Assembly (NCBI GenBank): GCA_030613005.1
Contig: JAUWMV010000027.1
Location: 1 to 32,114 of the forward strand
Direction of reading: 5' to 3'
DNA: 32,114 nucleotides
Source: a bacterium
GTDB lineage: Bacteria > UBP14 > UBA6098 > B30-G16
The notes beneath the pieces are model-generated. The model saw nothing but the letters and a program-made list of their open reading frames with translations, was not told the DNA's origin and did no database searches. A program made the translations under genes and the position numbers. Positions 17,463 to 26,024 of this stretch are shown in pieces. How positions within the stretch are numbered: position 1 is the first letter of the stretch; every line of letters starts with the position of its first letter.

Positions 17463-17980
17463 TCCGCCATCCTGAGAGCTTTAGTAATTTCGCTGCAATT
17501 ACAGGCAGTCATAAGCTCATCGCGGAATTGAGGAACTTGGATCCACTTAATAATTTTTCTATAGACCTTTTGATAGTCTGAACTATTTTCTTCCCGGGGT
17601 GTTACTATTGCAAAGACTAAATAAACTGGTTTTCCATCTAAAGACTTCATATTTACACCTTTAAGATATCGAAGAAAACACATAGTTAAGTCTTTGACAT
17701 TATTCGTTCGAACGTGAGGAATGGCAATTCCGCTTCCAAGAGCAGTGGGATTCTCAGTTTCTCGGAATAAAAGGTCAGCATTAAGACGTTTAACATTTCT
17801 GACGTTATCTGATTTTGCAAGGAGTTTAGAGCAATCTCTGATAACTATTTCAGATGCGAGTTCCGGGGGATAAGGAATTTCCTCATCGGTTTCCTCATCA
17901 AATCTTGATTCGATTTCTGCGTAAAGTTCAATCAAATCTGGACTAAGCAATCTATATATTCTTAGGTCTCTCAACGCCAT
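17459..17980 (-). CDS. PTS EIIA-type regulatory protein (PtsN/fructose family)
   Basis: With the ATG at 17980 the protein has 173 residues. The frame is open further to a TTG at 17995, but neither start has a strong ribosome site and ATG is preferred. The core motif NPTALGSGIAIPHVRT contains H89, the phospho-accepting histidine of the EIIA-Fru/PtsN family. The C-terminal helices (SSDYQKVYRKIIKWIQVP, then FRDELMTA) fit. Such proteins accept phosphate from HPr or NPr and regulate transport or metabolism. No EI, HPr, EIIB or EIIC is in this window. It sits between the deacetylase-like and flippase genes, overlapping the first by 29 bp and the second by 4 bp, so expression is coupled to envelope genes. 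Confidence 0.88.
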   Translation of the reverse strand: MALRDLRIYRLLSPDLIELYAEIESRFDEETDEEIPYPPELASEIVIRDCSKLLAKSDNVRNVKRLNADLLFRETENPTALGSGIAIPHVRTNNVKDLTMCFLRYLKGVNMKSLDGKPVYLVFAIVTPREENSSDYQKVYRKIIKWIQVPQFRDELMTACNCSEITKALRMAE

Positions 17981-19139
17981 GTTTTCTACGCTCAATACCC
18001 TTTGTTAAACATATAAAATTAATTCCATATTTTTGAAGAATCGGAATGTTTTCCGAGAGAATTTTATAAAGAGTATCAGATGCACGACCTTTCATAATAA
18101 CGACAGGTTGCGATCGAGCATTAAGGCACCAGTTATATAGTTTATTCTCTATTTCCTCTCGAGTCATTTTCGGTGAATCCAGTTGAATATCCACAGTTTG
18201 TGGCTTAAGCCCTATTTGGGAGGAGACTTCAGCATACGCATTTTCATTCGAGGGATTGAGGTCGATCCATATGAATCCTGAATTTTTCAGAACTTTCAGA
18301 ACATGATACATAACCCTAGGATTCTCTGTAGCCTTAGAACCCATGTAATTGCTAGCTCCTACAGCACCGGGGATTTTCTCTATAGATTCAATTGTTCTCT
18401 GCGCAATTTCTTTATCTGACATACTTACTAAAATTGTTCCGATGCCTGGATTTATTCTGGGGTATTCCATCGGTTCCATTGGAAGGTTGACAAATCTTTC
18501 AACATGAGGATAGTGTTCAAGGATTTTCATTACATCCTTAGTATATTGACCATTAGGAAGAATTGATGCTGTAAAAGGAATTCCGAGCGTGAAGAATTTT
18601 TTAGCCAATGTTCCCGATGTATTGCCAAAATTTTCGATAAAAATTGATACATAAGCTGGCTCAAGAACTGCTCTGGGTTTTCGTTGAATTTTTATTTTGT
18701 GAGTTATCTTATTGACGGTTCCCACGGAAATCAGGAGTTCTCTTACATCCCAGCCTTTTTCCTTTGAGTCGTGAATTTTTCCACCAATATTTTTTATTGC
18801 ACTTTGAATTTGATAATTAACAAATTCTGACGGTAAGATTTTATTAACAGCAAATTGAATATTTGTAAGTTGACTCGATTTTTCATTTATGTTAATGGAT
18901 TTCTCTGGAACTCCTAATCTTTGTGCTGCTTGTAAAATAGCAGTTTCAATTATCTCAGACTTGGTAGTATCCGACTCGACAATAAGTTCAAATTCGTTTT
19001 TGGGAGTTCGAGGTTTACTGGTTACTACTGCTATAATGGTTACAATTAATCCCAGAAAAATGACAGCTCCACCTGCAATAATAATACCAGTTTTCTTATT
19101 TGAACTCTTTCGCCTTTTTGAATATTTATATTTCCTCAT
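17952..19139 (-). CDS. Divergent polysaccharide deacetylase-like protein (YibQ/PF04748 family), probably catalytically altered
   Basis: I place the start at ATG 19139, which overlaps the upstream TGA as ATGA and has GGGAAG upstream, giving 395 residues. A frame extension to 19151 adds MGSS and is less likely. After a basic start there is one membrane segment (about residues 18-40), so the rest lies in the periplasm. The YibQ-type fold is seen in VSIFIENFGN, GIPFTASILPNGQY, RFVNLPMEPMEYP, GAVGASNYMGS and IWIDLNPSN. In usual members these positions read I-D-D-x-G, H-x-P-M-E-P, N-N-H-M-G-S and D-S-R-T. Here the D-D pair is E169-N170, and two histidines are N218 and Y265. The metal site looks lost. 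It may bind, not hydrolyse, a glycan. Confidence 0.85.
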   Translation of the reverse strand: MRKYKYSKRRKSSNKKTGIIIAGGAVIFLGLIVTIIAVVTSKPRTPKNEFELIVESDTTKSEIIETAILQAAQRLGVPEKSININEKSSQLTNIQFAVNKILPSEFVNYQIQSAIKNIGGKIHDSKEKGWDVRELLISVGTVNKITHKIKIQRKPRAVLEPAYVSIFIENFGNTSGTLAKKFFTLGIPFTASILPNGQYTKDVMKILEHYPHVERFVNLPMEPMEYPRINPGIGTILVSMSDKEIAQRTIESIEKIPGAVGASNYMGSKATENPRVMYHVLKVLKNSGFIWIDLNPSNENAYAEVSSQIGLKPQTVDIQLDSPKMTREEIENKLYNWCLNARSQPVVIMKGRASDTLYKILSENIPILQKYGINFICLTKGIERRKHGVERPKNI

Positions 19140-20122
19140 TGAGCTTCCCATTGAAAAGCAAAACCTTTGCCATGTTTTCGTTTAAAATAATAATTAGTGA
19201 TAAATTCTTTGAATTGCAAGAGAGATTTTTTGTTGTATGAATTTCTTAATATAATTACACCGATATTTTTGGTAAGTTCCTGATAATTATCCGATTCAAC
19301 AAACCAAATAACCATGCTTAATGTATCGATATTATTAACCAAAGTAAGAGCACTATCAGGATTTGTAACAATTATCTCAGCTTGAGTATGATCTGAAAGT
19401 AGAGTTTTCAATGTATCACCCCAGGAATTTTCAGATACAATTATAACTTCCTTTGCATCTGGTACACCTATAATGGAGTAATCAGCCTTTTCAGCCGGTG
19501 TTCCGATAGAGAAGTGCATTATCAAGCCATTAATGCCTTGTATAAAGAACCACGCACCAATTGCAACAGCAATAACCGCAGCGATTTTCCTTAGAATTTT
19601 TACAGAGGAAATAGCTCCAAAAAAAGCTATAGGAATGAGGAATAAAGACGTGCCAAAGAAAAAGCCTAAAAACATAATAAACCCATTCAATGCACCGCCA
19701 GTCGATGTTGCTGCTGCTATCGCAAGCAAAAACGGCGGACAAATTTGAAGACCGGTTATCAAACCTATTAAAAATGGATTCATTAAGAATCTTTTGGCGA
19801 AACCTTTTGCACATTTTCCCGGTTTACTTTCACCTTTAAAACCAAAGTAAATTAATAAGCCACCTAAGATTACAAATGAACCTAAGGAGATTGGAATTCT
19901 GATACTATCTGGGATTACACCACCAATATATCCAGCGATTGCCCCAAAAACTCCGTTAGCAATGAATCTACCAGCAAAAATTTTTCCCATAGTTATAAAC
20001 GATTGTTTAAGAGATTGTTCCTTTCGAAGAATATATGGCAAAAAAACTGGCCCACAGGTTACAGCACAAGTAATTCCGAGAGAAAGACCGAGTCCTAACC
20101 CTTCAATGAAAAATCTGAGCAA
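19136..20122 (-). CDS. DsbD/CcdA- or TauE/SafE-like membrane protein with a C-terminal soluble domain
   Basis: The TTG at 20122 is chosen because AGGAGG lies 5-6 nt upstream; this gives 328 residues. Residues 1-205 have about six membrane segments. The first helix holds GITCAVTCGPVFLPYILR with two cysteines, and a later one holds GLITGLQICPPFLLAIAAA. Paired cysteine-proline helices in two half-repeats are typical of DsbD/CcdA electron carriers and related TauE/SafE-type proteins. Residues about 215-328 form an unrecognised soluble alpha/beta domain (DAKEVIIVSENSWGDTLKTL, then SMVIWFVESDNYQELTKNIG). Its gene leads the nine-gene minus-strand operon and overlaps the deacetylase-like gene by 4 bp. 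A role in moving reductant across the inner membrane is inferred. Confidence 0.78.
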   Translation of the reverse strand: MLRFFIEGLGLGLSLGITCAVTCGPVFLPYILRKEQSLKQSFITMGKIFAGRFIANGVFGAIAGYIGGVIPDSIRIPISLGSFVILGGLLIYFGFKGESKPGKCAKGFAKRFLMNPFLIGLITGLQICPPFLLAIAAATSTGGALNGFIMFLGFFFGTSLFLIPIAFFGAISSVKILRKIAAVIAVAIGAWFFIQGINGLIMHFSIGTPAEKADYSIIGVPDAKEVIIVSENSWGDTLKTLLSDHTQAEIIVTNPDSALTLVNNIDTLSMVIWFVESDNYQELTKNIGVIILRNSYNKKSLLQFKEFITNYYFKRKHGKGFAFQWEAQ

Positions 20123-20139
20123 TTTAACCTCCTATCATT

Positions 20140-20164
20140 TGAGAATTTGCTATTTGGATTCTCA
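20140..20164. promoter_or_regulatory. Inverted repeat between divergent genes, operator candidate
   Basis: TGAGAAT (20140-20146) and ATTCTCA (20158-20164) are a perfect 7-bp inverted repeat with an 11-nt spacer. They lie in the 83-bp gap between the minus-strand nine-gene operon and ruvA. Symmetry, spacing of about 1.5-2 helical turns and position suit a dimeric regulator. No matching family site is recognised, and chance cannot be excluded. Confidence 0.35.
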
Positions 20165-20205
20165 TTGGTCAAGGTTATTATTATAAGTTGATAATTCGAG
20201 GAATT

Positions 20206-20772
20206 ATGATTGAATATTTACATGGAAAACTAATTCAAAAAACACCAACAAACGCTATTGTGGATTGTAATGGGATAGGCTACTTTATGAATATCACAGT
20301 AAGAACATTCGACGAACTTCCCATTGTGGATACTGAGGTTTTGCTCTTTATGCACTTAATACACCGTGAGGATGTCATGGAACTATATGGTTTCTTATCT
20401 CGTCGGGAAAGAGCGATGTTTCGGAAACTTATTAAAGTGTCTCAAATAGGTCCGAGAGTAGCAATGGGAATACTCTCAGGAGCAAAAGTTGAGGAATTAG
20501 AGCATTTTATATATACTGAGGATATTGAATCGATTATTAAGCTTCCTGGGGTTGGACGGAAAAAGGCTGAACGACTGATACTTGAATTGAGAGGTAAAAT
20601 TGTTGAAAAGCAAAGAAAAGAGACTCTTAACTCTGATGCTGAGCAGGCTATAGAAGTTCTTTTATCCCTTGGTTTCACAAAAAAAGAAGCGAATTCAAGG
20701 ATAAGATCAGTTTTGCAAGAAAACGAAGATGCTGATCTTGAAACATTAGTGAGAAAATCTATTAAGTATTGA
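20206..20772 (+). CDS. ruvA: Holliday junction helicase subunit RuvA
   Basis: The ATG at 20206 (GAGGA 3 nt upstream) gives 188 residues beginning MIEYLHGKLI, as RuvA normally does; an in-frame TTG at 20188 adds six residues and is rejected. The N-terminal OB domain contains VDCNGIGYFMNIT. Two helix-hairpin-helix motifs follow: KVSQIGPRVAMGILSG and KLPGVGRKKAERLILELRG. The C-terminal RuvB-contact domain is QAIEVLLSLGFTKKEANSRI. RuvA tetramers clamp the four-way junction while RuvB hexamers pump DNA. ruvB and ruvC are not adjacent. kdsC follows after 7 nt. Confidence 0.97.
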   Translation: MIEYLHGKLIQKTPTNAIVDCNGIGYFMNITVRTFDELPIVDTEVLLFMHLIHREDVMELYGFLSRRERAMFRKLIKVSQIGPRVAMGILSGAKVEELEHFIYTEDIESIIKLPGVGRKKAERLILELRGKIVEKQRKETLNSDAEQAIEVLLSLGFTKKEANSRIRSVLQENEDADLETLVRKSIKY

Positions 20773-20779
20773 GGTTTTT

Positions 20780-21319
20780 ATGAACTATGTGAATCTTGCC
20801 CCCAAAATTTTTCGGCTCAAATTACTCATTTTAGATATGGATGGAGTTCTCAGCGAAGGTGGAATATTTATAACCTCTTCCGGAGAAAATTTTAGACGAT
20901 TCGACGTTAAGGATGGACTCGGGTTAGTTGTGTTAAGGAGCTTAAATATAAAAACAGCTATTATAAGCGGTAAACGTTCTGAGGTTGTTTATAGAAGGGC
21001 AGAGGAACTTAAATTTGATTATATCATACAGGGGCAACCCAAAAAAATCCCTTCATATGAGCAGCTACTCGAAGAAAATGGCTTCAAGGATGAAAACGCA
21101 GGCTTTATTGGTGATGACCTTATAGATATTGATATTATGAAGCGAGTGGGTTTTTCAGCAGTTCCTTGTGATGCACATCCAGCGACACGAAGAGAAGCAG
21201 ACTATATTTGCCGAAAGAAAGGGGGACAGGGAGCTATAAGAGAAGTTACTGATTTAATTATATCTTTTAGAACCGCTGTTTTTGGAGCTATCGACTATAT
21301 TCCCAAAGATCTTATTTGA
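20780..21319 (+). CDS. kdsC: 3-deoxy-D-manno-octulosonate 8-phosphate phosphatase KdsC
   Basis: The 179-residue HAD-superfamily C0 phosphatase has nucleophile D19 and acid/base D21 in LLILDMDGVLSEGG. The substrate-loop sequence FRRFDVKDGLGLVVL follows, then AIISGKRSE (motif II), the lysine in IQGQPKKIPSYEQL (motif III) and GFIGDDLIDIDIM (motif IV). It removes phosphate from Kdo-8-P, giving Kdo for the LPS core. GAGG lies 5 nt before the ATG, and the gene follows ruvA after 7 nt as a two-gene operon. An AT-stem terminator lies just past its stop. The sequence is intact and the call is firm, although related YrbI-type nonulosonate-9-P phosphatases share the fold. Confidence 0.93.
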   Translation: MNYVNLAPKIFRLKLLILDMDGVLSEGGIFITSSGENFRRFDVKDGLGLVVLRSLNIKTAIISGKRSEVVYRRAEELKFDYIIQGQPKKIPSYEQLLEENGFKDENAGFIGDDLIDIDIMKRVGFSAVPCDAHPATRREADYICRKKGGQGAIREVTDLIISFRTAVFGAIDYIPKDLI

Positions 21320-21352
21320 ATGTGGAAGTTTTACAGACTCATTTCCTTAGTC

Positions 21353-21379
21353 AATTATTTACAATAATTTTTTTCTTTT
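21353..21379 (+). terminator. Rho-independent terminator after kdsC
   Basis: AATTATT (21353-21359), a TAC loop and AATAATT (21363-21369) form a perfect 7-bp stem, followed by TTTTTCTTTT (21370-21379). The stem is all A-T and therefore weak, but the U-tract is strong and it lies 34 nt after the kdsC stop. It also sits between convergent genes. Confidence 0.5.
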
Positions 21380-21382
21380 AGA

Positions 21383-21934
21383 TTATCTCGGTATATCAAA
21401 TATCGAGTTGGGTGGATCCTTAAATCGAGGATTTACGAACGTAATTTTTATTTCTGCGCCTGTTTTCTGTTTTATTTTAAGCCACATAGGTAGTTTGTTC
21501 GACGACTCTGCAGAGAATTCGAAGTTTGGAATCCATTGATCCTCTTCGATTGCAATTCCTTGTATTAATATTCCATTTTCATCTTGGATAACGTTGATAC
21601 TGAATATTTTGCTTAACTTTTTACCGAGTTCCTTAAAATCTGATAGATCTACTTCAGTGGCATATGCAACAGGATCAGTTCCTTCAGACCAGGTCCATAG
21701 TGTGCCAGAGCTAAAAACGTAAAACTCATCACCTATTCTCATATAAAGCTTTTTCGATTTAAACCCAAGATAACCTTCTGTTTGAATTGCTTGACCCCAT
21801 TCTGTTTTCTCGATAATGAGTTTTGAGCTTAATGAACCTTTTTGGTAATAATACTCTATTATTTTAACATTGTTTTCAGTATGAATGAATGAAAAAATAA
21901 GAATTATAATTAGCATAGCGTTATATTTCTTCAT
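21383..21934 (-). CDS. LolA-like outer-membrane lipoprotein carrier protein
   Basis: The 183-residue protein has a short signal peptide (MKKYNAMLIIILIFSFIHTE). It then shows the LolA/LppX-type unclosed beta-barrel pattern: GYLGFKSKKLYMRIGDEFYV, followed by SSGTLWTWSEG. The end LPMWLKIKQKTGAEIKITFV then NPRFKDPPNSIFDIP resembles the LolA closing strands. LolA shuttles lipoproteins across the periplasm. AGGAGG lies about 4 nt before the ATG at 21934. It is the last gene of the DUF2723-dapF operon, 55 nt after dapF. Homology is judged from pattern only; a general outer-membrane lipoprotein-sorting family member is the safe call. Confidence 0.65.
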   Translation of the reverse strand: MKKYNAMLIIILIFSFIHTENNVKIIEYYYQKGSLSSKLIIEKTEWGQAIQTEGYLGFKSKKLYMRIGDEFYVFSSGTLWTWSEGTDPVAYATEVDLSDFKELGKKLSKIFSINVIQDENGILIQGIAIEEDQWIPNFEFSAESSNKLPMWLKIKQKTGAEIKITFVNPRFKDPPNSIFDIPR

Positions 21935-21989
21935 TTCTCCTCCTATAAAATTTGCAATCAGAGATTAACTCATTTAATTGTTGTTGCAT

Positions 21990-22808
21990 TTATGAAAGAT
22001 TTTCTGTATCAAATTCAACTGTTCCTCTAAAACTTTCAATAACATTACCTGATAAAACTATGTTCTTTATATAAGGGGAATTCATATCAAAATCAACGCT
22101 AAGAATGTCAGGAAGTCTCACAATTACTTCAACTGGCGGTTCGACTAATTTTTTTCTTGTTGCAACAATAGCACATGCAACAGCACCAGTTCCGCATGCT
22201 AAAGTCTCGTCTTCTACACCTCGCTCATATGTTCTGATTTGTATAGAATTGTCACCAATAATTTCGACGAAATCAACGTTTGTGCCATTTGGGGCAAACT
22301 TTTCATGATATCTAATGATTTCCCCCCACAGTTTGATAGGAATTGAATCTATACTGTCAACTATTATGACAGCGTGAGGGACACCGGTATTAATAGTATC
22401 AAGCTTCAAAGATAATTCATCGATTGGGATATCATATTCAATAAATTTTGCATCGGGCATTTGAATAGATACGAATGTATTGTCAACAGAAGCTTTAATT
22501 GCACTATCATTAGTTTCTATTGTTAGATTTTTTGGAAGTCCTTGGATATGAGAGAAATAAGCTATGCATCTGGCTCCGTTTCCGCACATGGCTGGCTTTG
22601 AGCCATCAGGATTAAAATGAAGCATTTTTACATCGGCTTTTTTTGAATACTCCAGAAAAATCATACCATCAGCACCAATGGAACTTCTTCGTTTACAAAG
22701 AAATTTTGTAAGAGATGGTTTAATAATATTGTTATATTCCGCAGAGCGATTATCGATTATAATAAAATCATTGCCAGAACCACTCATTTTAGTGAAAAAG
22801 ATTTTCAT
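21990..22808 (-). CDS. dapF: Diaminopimelate epimerase
   Basis: The 272-residue protein has the normal DapF length and both catalytic cysteines: C75 in PAMCGNGARC and C205 in ETLACGTGAVACA. The start MKIFFTKMSGSGNDFIIIDN and the substrate-contact segments NTGVPHAVI and RTYERGVEDET are also typical. The enzyme interconverts LL- and meso-diaminopimelate for lysine and peptidoglycan synthesis. Its ATG overlaps the upstream DUF2723 stop by one base (TAATG), so the two are coupled. The sequence is complete and the call is firm. Confidence 0.98.
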   Translation of the reverse strand: MKIFFTKMSGSGNDFIIIDNRSAEYNNIIKPSLTKFLCKRRSSIGADGMIFLEYSKKADVKMLHFNPDGSKPAMCGNGARCIAYFSHIQGLPKNLTIETNDSAIKASVDNTFVSIQMPDAKFIEYDIPIDELSLKLDTINTGVPHAVIIVDSIDSIPIKLWGEIIRYHEKFAPNGTNVDFVEIIGDNSIQIRTYERGVEDETLACGTGAVACAIVATRKKLVEPPVEVIVRLPDILSVDFDMNSPYIKNIVLSGNVIESFRGTVEFDTENLS

Positions 22809-25800
22809 TATTGCAATAAACTGGTCGGTTTTTCAGGTTCAGGTATCGGTTGTCTTAAGGCGTCAAGTCCCCCGACTCTTATATATTGTAATAAGGACTG
22901 TATTTCGTTGTCGTCAGGATGCTTGATTAACCAGTCGGTTAGAAGTTGAGTGAGACCAGCTTCATCGTTCATGTAGAAGTGATATTGAATCCCCATTAAC
23001 AGTGTGGTTTTTGAGTCTGGAAATATTTCAAGACCTTTAAGAATTACTTCTTTAACCTTGGAGAATTTATGATTTCTCATATATGTTTCGTAGTAAACTC
23101 TGAAGAAAGTTACAGATTCACTGTCAGGTTCTTCTTTTGCAGTTTTAAATAATTTTTCATAACCGAACTCAAATAATGAATCCACCTTATCCCATTGTCC
23201 TGCCCAACCGAAAACATTACCAGCATAAGAAATTCCTCGCCATTCATAGGGTATTACTTTACCCATTCTATCGATAGTATTAAGAGCTTGAATTGTATCA
23301 TTGACCTTTAGGTATTCCATTGCAAGAGTTATAAAACCTGTGGTGTAATTTTGAAGTAATTTTGTTGAGTTCTCATCTTTATAAATAGTTGAATCCTTTA
23401 ATCCAGTGAATCTGTAAACGTCGAATATGTTATGTTTCATTCGTTCTGCATTGTTACGTATACCCAATGGTTCTGTTGTCACCTTATAAACTAATCCTTC
23501 CATGGATAGATAGTTGTTATATTCCTTTTTGTTATCTTTCGATACGGTTACAGCGAAATATATGGGTGGATCAAACTCGAAAGTTGTTTCAGCAGAATCT
23601 GCATTTATCTGAGTAATACTACGCACCACATTGGAGTTTTCGAAAATATGACGAACCATAATGTCTTGGATCCTGACAAAACCACCAGTTAAAGGGTGAG
23701 GATACGGTCTTAATCTATCGATCTGTTCATCAGAAAGTGTTATGTGAACACCCATATTATTTTTAAGCTGTTTTATATACCAATTAGTGTTAATGAGAGA
23801 CAAATTGGCAATCCTAACATCTGTGCGCACTTTCTCAACCGCCTGAAGGAACCATAGCGGAAAGGTATCATTATCCCCATTTGTAAATAGAATAGCATTT
23901 TCGTCGCAAGATTGTAAAATGTTATATGCATAATCGAAAGGAATATGGTTCCTACTTCGGTTGTTGATAAACCAGTAAGAAGCAACGCCAATCGATGGAA
24001 TCCCAAGAGCTAAAATGGCAATTACAATGATTAGGGCATTTTTACCAGTTGATCGTTTTTTAGATCGAGTTTCATTTTTCTCAGGTATTTTCAGAGTTTC
24101 AAAAATAAAGCCGAGAAATATACATAATGCAGCAACACCGATAAAATATGGTTGACTGGACTTTGTCAGGGCTAGAAGTATTATCGATGCACCGGCTATT
24201 GAGAAGAAAGTCACAGGTCCAAGTCGTCGCAGAAATTGTTTTAGCTCAAGTCTGTTTCTGTAAATGAGAGACATTATAGATGCAAATCCTAAGCCTATCA
24301 GACCTCCCATCATCATAAATCCCGGTGTGTAGAAATAGTCTCGATCACGAACCTCCATATGCATCCATGAGGTTCCGTCGGAAAAGTTTAGATAGATTAT
24401 TAAGCCTAAAGTTGAAATCAGTGTTGTTAAAAACAACAATAATCCCCATTTTCTTTTCTTATATATCGAGTATGTAAGCCCGATTAACGCAAAAATGAAG
24501 AATATCCACCCATTGAGAGTAACAGCGAGAGGAATCTTTGTGGGATTGAGCCATTGTTTTCTGAAAAATCCCCAGAAACCCATACGCATATGTGTGCCAA
24601 ATTGATTAACCCATTTCCCCTTACGTCGAAACATTGTTTGCCACATTGTTTCCTGTCCATATTGTTTTCTGTCCATATAATCGCGGAATGCAGTTATTGT
24701 TTCGGGATCATTTTCATCAACATATGGATTAGCACGAGATCTTATTATTGTGTATGAGTTTAATGAGAAAGCAATTATTGCAAGCAATATTGTGAGAAAA
24801 CCAAGACGCCATTCACGTGCGTCGTTTTTAAAGAGCAATGCTACTAAAGCACCTCCAACAAGTATTAACTGTGAAAGAGCAACTCGAATATTGGGTGTTT
24901 GTCCTGAAAGCCCATATTCTTTGAAAATCAATCCTGGGATAGTTGTCCCTTTGAAAAGAAGAGCTAATTGAACAACAGCCCATACACATAATATAGCAAT
25001 TAAGAAATTTCTGCTTGCTCTGTTTTTACTCATAATAGAAGCCAGTCCAAATATTATAAAAGCGGACATAAAATTTTCGGTGAATACGTTAAATTCTATC
25101 GCCACCATGAAAAGAATGAACCATGAAAGCCAGAAAATCAGGTTAGTACGTTTATTTTTATCTACAATAATGTAAAAGAGAAAGAGGGGAGGCATTATTA
25201 TAAGAACGGTCATGTGTGCACCTATTCCGAGATACATAAGAAAAGCGGATAATAATATGTATCTATCTGCTCTTGGGTCGTTTCTCTTTTCGCTCCATAT
25301 GAGTGCAAAATACAGTATCAATGAGGTTACTAACATTGCGAAACCGTAAACTTCCGCTTCGAGCCCGTTGTTCCAGTATGTAGTACCAAAAGCAGCAAAA
25401 AATGAACCAGCAGTTGCACCGACAATTACAATCGTAGTTTCGATTGCATTTTTAACCTGCCCAAACCATCGATTTATTATTTTTGCTAAAAATATAAAGA
25501 ATACTCCAATAGCCAGCGCATTAAAAAGTGATGACATCCAATTAATTTTTTGGGCTATTTCTACTCCGAGAGGAAGCAAAGAAAAAAGTCTTCCCCAAAA
25601 GATAAAAAGCGGTGCACCTGGTGGATGTGGAACTCCCAATGTATATGAGCAAGCAATGAATTCACCACAATCCCAGAAAGGAACTGTTGGTTGTGATGTT
25701 AATGCATAAACTATTAAGGTTATAAAAAAAACTACAATAGCACTTATGTTTCGAACTAAAATCCATTTCTTCGTTTTTAAATATATGTTGCCACTTGACG

Positions 25801-25843
25801 ATAAATTTTTCACAGGCACAGATTGCGAATTATCCTGTGTCAT
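22808..25843 (-). CDS. DUF2723-family multi-pass membrane protein (O-mannosyltransferase-like)
   Basis: The 1011-residue protein shows the DUF2723 signature near its N-terminus: PFWDCGEFIACSYTLGVPHP (55-74), then PGAPLF. About a dozen or more membrane segments follow, to roughly residue 640. The periplasmic part includes the conserved NGDNDTFPLWFLQAVEKVR, then RIANLSLINTNWYIKQL. The C-terminal 200 residues are helical and repeat-like (TPR-type). The family resembles GT-C glycosyltransferases such as protein O-mannosyltransferases, with D58 and E61 as candidate active-site acids. It could glycosylate exported proteins, which suits the many secreted proteins here. GGAGG lies about 5 nt before the ATG at 25843, and the gene leads the operon with dapF. 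Confidence 0.9.
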   Translation of the reverse strand: MTQDNSQSVPVKNLSSSGNIYLKTKKWILVRNISAIVVFFITLIVYALTSQPTVPFWDCGEFIACSYTLGVPHPPGAPLFIFWGRLFSLLPLGVEIAQKINWMSSLFNALAIGVFFIFLAKIINRWFGQVKNAIETTIVIVGATAGSFFAAFGTTYWNNGLEAEVYGFAMLVTSLILYFALIWSEKRNDPRADRYILLSAFLMYLGIGAHMTVLIIMPPLFLFYIIVDKNKRTNLIFWLSWFILFMVAIEFNVFTENFMSAFIIFGLASIMSKNRASRNFLIAILCVWAVVQLALLFKGTTIPGLIFKEYGLSGQTPNIRVALSQLILVGGALVALLFKNDAREWRLGFLTILLAIIAFSLNSYTIIRSRANPYVDENDPETITAFRDYMDRKQYGQETMWQTMFRRKGKWVNQFGTHMRMGFWGFFRKQWLNPTKIPLAVTLNGWIFFIFALIGLTYSIYKKRKWGLLLFLTTLISTLGLIIYLNFSDGTSWMHMEVRDRDYFYTPGFMMMGGLIGLGFASIMSLIYRNRLELKQFLRRLGPVTFFSIAGASIILLALTKSSQPYFIGVAALCIFLGFIFETLKIPEKNETRSKKRSTGKNALIIVIAILALGIPSIGVASYWFINNRSRNHIPFDYAYNILQSCDENAILFTNGDNDTFPLWFLQAVEKVRTDVRIANLSLINTNWYIKQLKNNMGVHITLSDEQIDRLRPYPHPLTGGFVRIQDIMVRHIFENSNVVRSITQINADSAETTFEFDPPIYFAVTVSKDNKKEYNNYLSMEGLVYKVTTEPLGIRNNAERMKHNIFDVYRFTGLKDSTIYKDENSTKLLQNYTTGFITLAMEYLKVNDTIQALNTIDRMGKVIPYEWRGISYAGNVFGWAGQWDKVDSLFEFGYEKLFKTAKEEPDSESVTFFRVYYETYMRNHKFSKVKEVILKGLEIFPDSKTTLLMGIQYHFYMNDEAGLTQLLTDWLIKHPDDNEIQSLLQYIRVGGLDALRQPIPEPEKPTSLLQ

Positions 25844-25872
25844 TTGTCCTCCATTTCTAAATTTGCTTGGTA

Positions 25873-25900
25873 AAGATAAAAGTTAAGTAAGTTTTGTCAA
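25873..25900 (-). promoter_or_regulatory. Predicted sigma70-type promoter of the DUF2723-dapF operon
   Basis: On the minus strand a consensus TTGACA (25900-25895) is followed after 16 nt by TATCTT (25878-25873). Transcription would start near 25866, leaving a leader of about 22 nt that holds the GGAGG site. The perfect -35 box makes this one of the stronger promoter calls here. Confidence 0.6.
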
Positions 25901-26024
25901 GTTTCCTATTTTATAAATATATAGTAATTATTATATGGGTTATTTTAAAAAGGTTGTTGCGAAATTCATAAATGTTTATATACTCATAAACTATTTGAAA
26001 CGGGCGTTTAATAGGGGGTATGGG

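Noticed and set aside
20188-20205. TTG start of RuvA at 20188
   Set aside because: The ATG at 20206 gives the usual RuvA N-terminus and has a GAGGA site, while the TTG has none.
25935-26024. N-terminal extension of the zinc-ribbon gene
   Set aside because: It lacks a ribosome site and looks like AT-rich non-coding sequence; the ATG at 26025 has AGGGGG.
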